Of a stretch of 5,306 nucleotides of DNA, positions 1-5,306 are shown one piece after another. Within the stretch, counting starts at the first letter, position 1, and each line of letters starts with the position of its first letter. The stretch lies in contig DAOUOU010000183.1 of assembly GCA_030626465.1 (NCBI GenBank), positions 1-5,306 of the forward strand, given 5' to 3'. A program made the position numbers and the translations under genes. This stretch comes from Bacteroidales bacterium (GTDB lineage Bacteria > Bacteroidota > Bacteroidia > Bacteroidales > UBA10428). The notes under the pieces were generated by a model. That model was not told the DNA's origin. It was given only the letters and a program-made list of their open reading frames with translations, and searched no databases.

Positions 1-33
1 AGAACTTCCGCAGTTGATAACGAGTATCTTCAT
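1..33 (-). CDS. ackA: Acetate kinase, N-terminal fragment cut by the window edge
   Basis: Reading leftward from an ATG at 33-31, the 11 visible codons translate to MKILVINCGSS and run off the window. This is the characteristic first strand of acetate kinases (MKxLVINxGSSS), including the conserved Asn7 and the Gly-Ser-Ser turn of the ASKHA-fold phosphate loop. Butyrate kinases usually read NPGSTS here, so acetate kinase (or the close relative propionate kinase) fits better. The enzyme is cytosolic and interconverts acetyl-phosphate + ADP with acetate + ATP, normally paired with phosphotransacetylase (Pta), which may lie farther left. No Shine-Dalgarno is visible before the ATG. The gene is separated from the upstream sirtuin by 242 bases containing a promoter candidate, so it is probably transcribed separately. 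The call rests on 11 residues only; the family match is strong but the rest of the gene is unseen. Confidence 0.75.
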   Translation of the reverse strand, partial: MKILVINCGSS

Positions 34-85
34 TTCGTAAGTTAATAATTTATGCATTATCAACAGTTTTTTTTCGTTATGATTT

Positions 86-170
86 TCATCAGGATAATAG
101 AATCTGTCAATTGTCTGAGAAAACATACATAATTGGATTGAATCTCACTCAAAGTGTCATCATCAGGATA
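86..170. repeat. Direct 11-base repeat in the putative ackA leader
   Basis: TCATCAGGATA (plus strand) occurs at 86-96 and again at 160-170, in the same orientation, with copy starts 74 bases apart. Both copies lie between the sirtuin stop and the ackA start, downstream of the better ackA promoter candidate, so they would fall in the 5' leader if that promoter is real. A repeat this long is not expected often in a gap of this size, but AT-rich sequence raises the chance rate. It could be a paired regulator site or nothing. Confidence 0.3.
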
Positions 171-191
171 TTCTTAACGGGTTTGATTCGG

Positions 192-223
192 GAAATTTAC
201 AATCAATTTTCAAATAAATCAAA
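192..223 (-). promoter_or_regulatory. Candidate Bacteroidetes-type promoter for ackA
   Basis: On the minus strand TTTG (223-220) is followed by a 20-base spacer and TAAATTTC (199-192). This matches the Bacteroidetes sigma-ABfr pattern TTTG-N19-21-TAnnTTTG at all four -33 positions and all but the last base of the -7 box. The start would be near 185, giving a leader of about 150 bases to the ackA ATG. TTGATT hexamers surround the -7 box: minus strand at 222-217 and 206-201, plus strand at 183-188. They form the inverted repeats TTTGATT/AATCAAA (182-188 with 217-223) and TTGATT/AATCAA (183-188 with 201-206). This dyad could be an operator. The evidence is pattern matching only. Confidence 0.35.
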
Positions 224-275
224 GCGATATGACAGGTGATATGTGGTTATGATGAAGGGACAGTAGCTACCTATA

Positions 276-1019
276 TCATAAGTAGAGTAATTCGCCAATT
301 GTCGTTAAAACTTCTGTTGCTTTTCCTTTGAGAAAGATATCAGAGACAGTATTTGTAAGATGAGATTTTTTAATGTTTATTTCAATGATTTTAGCACCAT
401 TCTCTTTCGCAACCACAGGTAAATCAGCTGCAGGTAATACCTCTGCATTTGTACCCACAATTAGCATAACATCTGCTTTATTAACTTCTGCAAACGACCT
501 TGTTTTAGCAAATTGTGGAATGGGCTCGTTGAAGAATACGATGTTAGGTTTTAAAATTCCCTTACACACATAGCAGGTAGGAGGCAGAAAATTAAGATCA
601 GCAAAACTAATATCATATTCTGAACTACATTCGGTGCATATCAATTGTTTGTAATTGCCGTGCAGCTCATAAACATATTTACTTCCGGCTTTCTGGTGTA
701 AATTGTCAATATTCTGTGTGATAATTGACTCAACAAAACCCCTTTGTTCCATTTTTGCCAGAATTTCATGTGCAATATTTGGTAGTGCATCGCTCAGATT
801 ATCGTAAAATATTTCCTTTAATTTTATCCACGATTGCAATGGCTTCTTCTGAAAAAATTCTATCTCAAGATAAATAGGGTGGTGCGTATTCCATACACCA
901 TCTTCTCCTCTGAATGAGGGAATTCCACTATCAACAGAAATGCCAGCTCCTGTAAAAGCAACCGCATACTTTGCATTTCGTATTATTTCTGCGGCTTTTT
1001 CGAATTCATTCAAACTCAT
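276..1019 (-). CDS. Sir2-family NAD-dependent protein deacylase (sirtuin)
   Basis: The 247-residue product has the length of bacterial single-domain sirtuins. It should remove acetyl or other acyl groups from lysines in the cytosol, using NAD+ and releasing nicotinamide and O-acyl-ADP-ribose. Visible motifs in order are the Rossmann NAD loop TGAGIS (23-28) with GIPSFRG (32-38), TQNIDNLH (101-108), catalytic His120 in HGN, a structural zinc site C128-x2-C131 and C149-x2-C152, GTNAEV (189-194) and IEIN (212-215). Several positions differ from the common pattern: NE at 164-165 where FGE is usual, and GTNAEV where GTSLxV is usual. The Tyr-x-x-Arg pair that marks desuccinylases such as CobB and SIRT5 is not found after Trp64, where the sequence is IKLKEIF. 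Deacetylation or hydrophobic deacylation is therefore likelier than desuccinylation. The ATG at 1019 is the only in-frame ATG near the domain start and has no Shine-Dalgarno. The gene lies 99 bases after the synthetase-acetyltransferase fusion on the same strand, so that enzyme or its targets are plausible substrates. Family call is firm; substrate is inferred. Confidence 0.94.
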   Translation of the reverse strand: MSLNEFEKAAEIIRNAKYAVAFTGAGISVDSGIPSFRGEDGVWNTHHPIYLEIEFFQKKPLQSWIKLKEIFYDNLSDALPNIAHEILAKMEQRGFVESIITQNIDNLHQKAGSKYVYELHGNYKQLICTECSSEYDISFADLNFLPPTCYVCKGILKPNIVFFNEPIPQFAKTRSFAEVNKADVMLIVGTNAEVLPAADLPVVAKENGAKIIEINIKKSHLTNTVSDIFLKGKATEVLTTIGELLYL

Positions 1020-1028
1020 CCGGTTTTT

Positions 1029-1069
1029 AAAAAAACATCCCGGTAGTAGTCGTATGAACCGCCGGGAAG
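1029..1069 (-). terminator. Terminator-like hairpin with U7 tract between the fusion gene and the sirtuin
   Basis: On the minus strand TCCCGG (1067-1062) pairs with CCGGGA (1043-1038), a 6-bp GC-rich stem with an 18-base loop. After UG the RNA continues with seven U residues (1035-1029). This is the layout of an intrinsic terminator and sits about 50 bases after the stop of the fusion gene. Oddly, the U tract ends only nine bases before the sirtuin ATG, and no good promoter is visible between the hairpin and that ATG. It may be a leaky terminator that lowers sirtuin expression, a regulated attenuator, or an mRNA-stabilising hairpin. The long loop makes the fold only moderately convincing. Confidence 0.45.
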
Positions 1070-1118
1070 AATATTCATTAGTTAATCAGGTGCCAATACA
1101 TGTAGTTCTATATTCTAA

Positions 1119-3815
1119 CTATTCTGTTTCTTCAGAAAGAAACTTATGGACCGAAACGGTGGTGTCTTCATTAAAAAGAATTTTAAAATTTAATTTCTTG
1201 AAGACTGAAATCATTGGCTTATTGTTTTTTGTGGTTTCAGCGACCAGACGTTTAATACCATTATTCTTGGCAATGTTCATACAATATTCGGTCAGTATGT
1301 GTCCCAGTTCTTTTTTCTGCCATTTGTCTGTGATTAAAATTGCATATTCCATGATTTCCACATCGGGATCTGCGATCAATCTACCTACACCAATTAGTTT
1401 TTTCTTCCCCTTTTCTTTAATTTCAGCCACAATGGCAATTTCTCTGTCATAATCGATGAAACAAAACTGCGAAGCTACATCATGTGAATCGAAATAAAAG
1501 TCATACCTGAATCGCAAATATATTGACTCTTTCGAACAACTTGCCAGCAGCTCCAGCCACATTGGTTCATCTTCAGGTTTAATTGGTCTCAATAAAACCT
1601 TTGTACCGTCGTTGAGAATTGCACTTGTGATTAAGCGTTCAGGATAGGGCCGCAATATAAGATGAGAATAATCTTTTACTTGCATAAACAGCATTTTCTC
1701 GTCAACTACTATTCTTGCATCAAGGGCAATGACATCTTCGGGAGTTACCAAAATCGGATTAATATCCAGTTCTTCAATTTCGGGGTAATCTGCGGCAAGG
1801 TATGATAAACGGATGATAACCTCAATAAGTTTATCAATATTCTTGGGTTTACTGCCACGGTATCCGGTTAACAGAGGATAAATCTGAAGTGACTGCAACA
1901 TTTGCCTTGCAAGCTGCTCGTTCAGAGGAGGAAACTCCAGCCGTTTGTCTTTAAATAATTCCGCGCTGGTTCCGCCCATTCCAACTAACATTACTGTGCC
2001 AAAAACCGGATCTTTTTTAATCCCCAGGATTAACTCGACTGCATCTTTTGATGAGATCATCTTTTGAACCGTTACACCTTTAATTTTCGCATCAGGCACT
2101 TTTTCAGAAACTGATTTGATCATATTCCTGAAAGACGCTCTCACCATTTCTTCATCCCTGATGTTCAATGCAACTCCGCCAGCGTCTGATTTGTGTGTAA
2201 TATTGTCTGAATATATTTTTAATACTACCGGATAGCCTTTCTCTTCGGCTATTTTAACTGCTTGATCTTCATCAAAAGCCGGCTCCGGATTAGTGGTCGA
2301 AATACCATAATCATTAATAAGATGTTTTGAGTCATCTTCGTTAAGTATTTTTGCTTTGGGAAAAACAGTTGTCAGGTATTTTTTACGAAGTTCATTCCTG
2401 TCGTAACTGAAAGAAACCGGTATTTCTTTTGGCGTTTCATACAAGAGTTCCAGGTTCTTCGAATAGTGCGAAAGGGTCATAAATGCCAGAATAGCCTGTT
2501 CGGGTGTACCGTAAGCAGCAATACCTGCATTGTTAAACACAGTCATACCCTCTCTCATACTCGCCCCGCCAAGCCAGGCTGCCATAATAGTTTTGGAGGT
2601 CTTACCGGCAAGTTCGGAAATGGCTTCTGCAGTTTCTGTTGGAGCGGTCATTGCCTGTGGGGTCAGGAGTACCAGAACAGCATCCACATGTTCATCTTCA
2701 AGCACTATTTCGGTTGCTTTCGCAAATCGTTCGGGAGTAGCATCCCCAAGAACATCAACCGGATTACCATGCGACCAGAACGGAGGGAGATAATCATTCA
2801 ATTTCTGGATGGTTAGATCTGTCAGTTCTACAAGTTTACCTCCCCAGGCAATTAATGAGTCTGTGGCCATAACTCCTGGCCCTCCTGCATTAGTAATAAT
2901 AGCCAGATTTGAACCTTTTGGGGCTCTTTTACGACCGATAAGGTCAGTAAAATCAAATATATCCCCAAAATTAAAAACCCTGGCTATACCAGCTCTCCTG
3001 AAAACAGCATCATATATTGAATCTTCCGAAGCCATAGCACCTGTATGCGATGCAGCAGCAGCAGCCGATTCAGGAAATCGCCCCGATTTATAAACAATAA
3101 TTGGCTTTTTTCTGGCAAATGCCCGTGCTGCAGACATAAAAGCACGGGCGTGGGAGAGTGATTCCACATACAACACGATTGATTTGGTGTTAGGATCCTG
3201 CCCGAAATAATCAATCAGGTCTCCAAAACTAACGTCCATAGAGTTGCCGATTGAAACGAAATATGAGAATCCAATATTATTTTCGTAAGCCCAGTCGAGT
3301 AAAGACGTGCACAGAGCACCCGATTGGGAGATAAACGCAACATGACCCATTTTTGGCATACCGGCTGCAAAACTTACATTCATATTCAGACCAGGAACTA
3401 AAATACCCAGACAGTTGGGTCCAATAATTCGCATGTCCGTAAATTTTGCTTTTACTTCTTTAACCTGTTCCTCCAGTTTTCTGCCTTCCTCACCAGACTC
3501 CTTAAATCCTGCAGACATAATAATTAATCCGTGTATTCCGGCTTCTCCGCATTCTTTTACCAGCTGAGGAACAAATTTGGCCGCAGTCATAATCACTGCA
3601 AGATCAGGCGTTTTAGGTAGACTCTTTACATCAGGAAAACAAGGAATCCCCAGAACTGCTTCCCGTTTAGGGTTAACAGGATAAACAACTCCGCTAAAGC
3701 CACCTCCCACAAGGTTTTTAAGAGTAATTCCGCCAACACTTTTCGGATCATTGGATACCCCGATCAAGGCAATTCGCTTTGGCCTGAACAGGCTATTAAG
3801 TTTTTTTATAGGCAT
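1119..3815 (-). CDS. ADP-forming acyl/acetyl-CoA synthetase fused to a GNAT acetyltransferase (Pat/PatZ-like architecture)
   Basis: This 898-residue cytosolic protein has the length and domain order of Pat/PatZ enzymes. Residues 1-137 form the CoA-binding Rossmann domain (GVSNDPKSVGG 19-29, GPNCLG 132-137). Residues about 150-460 are the succinyl-CoA-ligase-like domains (SQSGAL 163-168, Glu218, SHTG 256-259 with the phosphorylatable His257). Residues about 485-708 are an ATP-grasp domain (His541 in THKSDAGGV, GMGG 612-615, ELDINP 682-687). Residues about 730-895 are a GNAT domain (RPIKPEDE 743-750, NKPM 865-868). The synthetase should interconvert acyl-CoA + ADP + Pi with acid + ATP + CoA. 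In characterised enterobacterial Pat the synthetase part is regarded as inactive because the catalytic His is lost; here it is present, so the protein may be truly bifunctional. The GNAT acetyl-CoA loop reads QKKELG (833-838), where QxxGxG/A is usual. The ATG at 3815 starts a typical MPIKKLNSLFRPKRIALIG leader and is preceded by a Bacteroidetes-type -7 box. Acetyl-CoA as substrate is inferred from the neighbouring acetate kinase; other short acyl groups are possible. Confidence 0.95.
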   Translation of the reverse strand: MPIKKLNSLFRPKRIALIGVSNDPKSVGGITLKNLVGGGFSGVVYPVNPKREAVLGIPCFPDVKSLPKTPDLAVIMTAAKFVPQLVKECGEAGIHGLIIMSAGFKESGEEGRKLEEQVKEVKAKFTDMRIIGPNCLGILVPGLNMNVSFAAGMPKMGHVAFISQSGALCTSLLDWAYENNIGFSYFVSIGNSMDVSFGDLIDYFGQDPNTKSIVLYVESLSHARAFMSAARAFARKKPIIVYKSGRFPESAAAAASHTGAMASEDSIYDAVFRRAGIARVFNFGDIFDFTDLIGRKRAPKGSNLAIITNAGGPGVMATDSLIAWGGKLVELTDLTIQKLNDYLPPFWSHGNPVDVLGDATPERFAKATEIVLEDEHVDAVLVLLTPQAMTAPTETAEAISELAGKTSKTIMAAWLGGASMREGMTVFNNAGIAAYGTPEQAILAFMTLSHYSKNLELLYETPKEIPVSFSYDRNELRKKYLTTVFPKAKILNEDDSKHLINDYGISTTNPEPAFDEDQAVKIAEEKGYPVVLKIYSDNITHKSDAGGVALNIRDEEMVRASFRNMIKSVSEKVPDAKIKGVTVQKMISSKDAVELILGIKKDPVFGTVMLVGMGGTSAELFKDKRLEFPPLNEQLARQMLQSLQIYPLLTGYRGSKPKNIDKLIEVIIRLSYLAADYPEIEELDINPILVTPEDVIALDARIVVDEKMLFMQVKDYSHLILRPYPERLITSAILNDGTKVLLRPIKPEDEPMWLELLASCSKESIYLRFRYDFYFDSHDVASQFCFIDYDREIAIVAEIKEKGKKKLIGVGRLIADPDVEIMEYAILITDKWQKKELGHILTEYCMNIAKNNGIKRLVAETTKNNKPMISVFKKLNFKILFNEDTTVSVHKFLSEETE

Positions 3816-3855
3816 GACTTATAGTTTAATTCGTATTTGTCTGTAAAACAATAAC

Positions 3856-3863
3856 CAAAATTA
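3856..3863 (-). promoter_or_regulatory. Candidate -7 box for the synthetase-acetyltransferase gene
   Basis: TAATTTTG on the minus strand matches the Bacteroidetes -7 consensus TAnnTTTG at every defined base. Transcription would begin near 3849, giving a leader of roughly 35 bases to the ATG at 3815. No TTTG stands at the usual 19-21 bases upstream, so the -33 side is weak. If real, the fusion gene has its own promoter and need not depend on readthrough from the transporter, which ends 198 bases upstream of its start. The rest of the 3816-4013 gap contains only weak dyads and no convincing terminator. Confidence 0.45.
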
Positions 3864-4013
3864 ATGTATTGAAAATCAATTTCATTACCCAGGACAAACA
3901 AATGAACAAGCCTTTATTTATTAAAAAACCTTTTTGGGTAACAGGCTATGAATTAATCAATTGAAGCAAAGTCAATACTACAGGTATCGATTGCATGATA
4001 AAGCCGTTAGGAT

Positions 4014-5261
4014 CTATCTGGTTGCAGGTCTTACTATCAAAGTTAATATTGTTCCTATCAGAACAGCTATTCCCGAGATAGTAAATGCCAGGGGAAAATT
4101 ACCCAGGTCACCCATCTTGCCTCCAAGGATTGGTCCTAAGATACCACCGACACCGTATGCAAGGAATACAAAAGGATAATTCTGACCTACGTTTTTAGCT
4201 CCGAAAGTATCAGCGGTAATGGTCGGGAATAGTGCAAAGTTACCGCCAAAGTTAAAACCGATAAGAGCAGCACCAAGGTACAGTAAAACTTCACTTCCTG
4301 CCATATAGGTGAACAGTATAACAATGATTCCCTGGGTGGCTGTCATTATGATGATGGAATTCTTGCGTCCCAACTTATCACTCAATAATCCCCATACAAT
4401 TCTACCTAATCCGTTAGCCAGACTAAAAAATACGGCCATAGCTGTTCCTGCCACTGCACTGGCCTGTGCAGCTGACATCCCGGCATTTTGTAAAGCTTCC
4501 ATAGGGTATAACTTCATCAGACCAATGGACATTAAACCTGCACCTGCACTGAAGACAAAGGTGAGGAATATCAGGTAAAACTGAACTTTGCTCAACATTT
4601 CGTTGCTGGTAAATTCGCGATCGTCTATGCTTTTTATTGTTGCAGCCTGTTTGGCTTCAAATCCCGCTGGTTTCCAACCGGCAGGCGGAAATTTCATCCA
4701 CAATGCGCCAATAACGACCATAGCAGCAAAGGCAATACCGTAGACAATAAATGTAGTAGATAATCCCATGCTTGCAATAAGATTGCCCCATTGGCCTGCA
4801 AGCTTCACCCAGAGCATTGCACCAAATCCAAAACCGGCAACCGCAAGTCCTGTTATCATTCCTTTTTTATCAGGAAACCAGCGCATTCCAACAGCTATTG
4901 GTACAACATAAGCGAATCCGATTCCGGCACCTCCAACCAATCCGATCAGGATAAGCAATGCCCAAAAACTTGTTCCACCTAATAGCCCGGCAAGTAAATA
5001 GCCCAATCCGAGAACAATTCCTCCGATCCATGCAAGCTTCTGTGGGCCCCAGGCATTAAGTTTTTTGCCCGCAAAAACCATGAAGATGGCAAAAGAGGCC
5101 AAGCCAATGGCGAAAACCCATTGGGTATTTTCTTTCGACCAGCCTTCTGCAACCAGAGAGGGTGTAAAAACCGACCACGCATAAATTGCACCTAGCGCAA
5201 GTTGTATAAGGATGGCTCCTATGACAACCATTCCTCTGTTCATTACTTTTTTATTTTCCAT
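4014..5261 (-). CDS. MFS transporter of the oxalate/formate antiporter (OFA) family
   Basis: This 415-residue inner-membrane protein has about 12 hydrophobic segments (near 13-33, 48-66, 77-95, 99-122, 134-153, 169-188, 226-246, 266-288, 300-320, 324-347, 361-382, 389-411) and a polar central loop (about 189-225), the usual MFS 6+6 plan and OFA length. The opening NRGMVVIGAILIQLALGAIY and the following AWSVFTPSL are typical of OFA proteins. The C-half MFS motif A, GLLSDKLGRK (291-300), follows NGLGR (283-287). OFA members move small organic acids: OxlT exchanges oxalate and formate, and E. coli YhjX is pyruvate-inducible. In TM11 the segment NYPFVFLAYGVGG (361-373) has Tyr369 where OxlT appears to have its substrate-binding lysine, so oxalate/formate exchange is doubtful and a monocarboxylate is likelier. 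The ATG at 5261 was chosen as the most upstream; Met7 and Met11 are alternatives just before TM1. Its position next to acetate-node genes suggests a carboxylate substrate, but this is inference. Confidence 0.93.
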   Translation of the reverse strand: MENKKVMNRGMVVIGAILIQLALGAIYAWSVFTPSLVAEGWSKENTQWVFAIGLASFAIFMVFAGKKLNAWGPQKLAWIGGIVLGLGYLLAGLLGGTSFWALLILIGLVGGAGIGFAYVVPIAVGMRWFPDKKGMITGLAVAGFGFGAMLWVKLAGQWGNLIASMGLSTTFIVYGIAFAAMVVIGALWMKFPPAGWKPAGFEAKQAATIKSIDDREFTSNEMLSKVQFYLIFLTFVFSAGAGLMSIGLMKLYPMEALQNAGMSAAQASAVAGTAMAVFFSLANGLGRIVWGLLSDKLGRKNSIIIMTATQGIIVILFTYMAGSEVLLYLGAALIGFNFGGNFALFPTITADTFGAKNVGQNYPFVFLAYGVGGILGPILGGKMGDLGNFPLAFTISGIAVLIGTILTLIVRPATR

Positions 5262-5279
5262 GTGTTTAAAATTTAGAAG

Positions 5280-5290
5280 TCAGAATCTGA
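5280..5290. promoter_or_regulatory. Small dyad upstream of the OFA transporter start
   Basis: TCAGAATCTGA is an 11-base palindrome with 5-base arms around a single central A, ending 19 bases upstream of the transporter ATG. On the minus strand a TAAATTTT box (5275-5268) lies between it and the ATG, but it is too close to the start codon to be a confident promoter. The dyad could be an operator for the transporter. The arms are short and the rest of the upstream region lies outside the window. Confidence 0.2.
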
Positions 5291-5306
5291 TTGTTTATAA
5301 ATCTTA

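Noticed and set aside
120..153. Second promoter-like pair for ackA: TTTG at 153-150 and TATGTTTT at 127-120 on the minus strand
   Set aside because: The 22-base spacer is longer than the usual 19-21 and the -7 box has a mismatch. The pair at 192-223 is a better fit, though this one cannot be ruled out.
224..275. Search for a terminator after the sirtuin stop
   Set aside because: Only the 8-base palindrome GTAGCTAC (263-270) was found. It has no room for a loop and no following U tract.
940..1452. 170-codon plus-strand ORF overlapping the sirtuin start and the end of the fusion gene
   Set aside because: It is antisense to two genes with clear family motifs, spans their gap and has no recognisable domain. 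It looks like a shadow frame.
2466..3214. Several plus- and minus-strand ORFs of 76-116 codons within the fusion gene
   Set aside because: All lie inside the synthetase coding region in other frames, overlap one another and show no family features.
3885..3941. Inverted repeat TTACCC/GGGTAA (3885-3890 with 3936-3941), plus AGCCT/AGGCT (3909-3913 with 3943-3947), considered as a terminator for the transporter
   Set aside because: The stems are 5-6 bp with loops of about 30-45 bases, they compete with each other, and no U run directly follows either stem in the sense of transcription.
3787..3949. The 10-mer ATAGCCTGTT occurs on the minus strand at 3796-3787 and 3949-3940, and near 2495 on the plus strand
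   Set aside because: Two of the three copies lie inside the coding sequence on opposite strands, with no regular spacing. This is most likely chance.

Overview
The window looks like chromosomal DNA from a member of the Bacteroidota, probably an anaerobic or facultative fermenter. The support is AT-rich gaps, start codons without a clear Shine-Dalgarno, and promoter-like boxes of the Bacteroidetes type (TAnnTTTG at -7, with TTTG about 20 bases upstream at the best site). The family of the organism cannot be fixed from this sequence.

Everything recognisable is on the minus strand, so the genes read from right to left. First is an MFS transporter of the oxalate/formate antiporter (OFA) family (4014-5261). 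A 197-base gap with a perfect TAATTTTG -7 box follows. Next is a long fusion protein (1119-3815) that joins an ADP-forming acyl/acetyl-CoA synthetase to a C-terminal GNAT acetyltransferase, the same architecture as the Pat/PatZ protein lysine acetyltransferases. A 99-base gap with a terminator-like hairpin leads to a Sir2-family NAD-dependent protein deacylase (276-1019). A 242-base regulatory gap follows. The first 33 bases hold the opening 11 codons of a gene whose protein begins like acetate kinase (ackA), running off the left edge. The plus strand shows no credible gene.

The four genes fit one theme, the acetyl-CoA/acetate node and protein acetylation. The synthetase part keeps the phospho-histidine and ATP-grasp histidine expected of an active enzyme (acetyl-CoA + ADP + Pi <-> acetate + ATP + CoA). 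AckA would give the acetyl-phosphate route to the same end product. The GNAT domain could acetylate lysines, the sirtuin could remove acyl groups, and the OFA transporter may move a small monocarboxylate or dicarboxylate. Gene order and motifs are visible in the sequence; functional coupling is inference.

The best leads are these: a synthetase-acetyltransferase fusion with an apparently intact synthetase site next to a sirtuin; a GNAT acetyl-CoA loop missing a usual glycine; a hairpin plus U7 just before the sirtuin start; and repeats around the putative ackA promoter. No mobile element, CRISPR array, tRNA or rRNA was seen.
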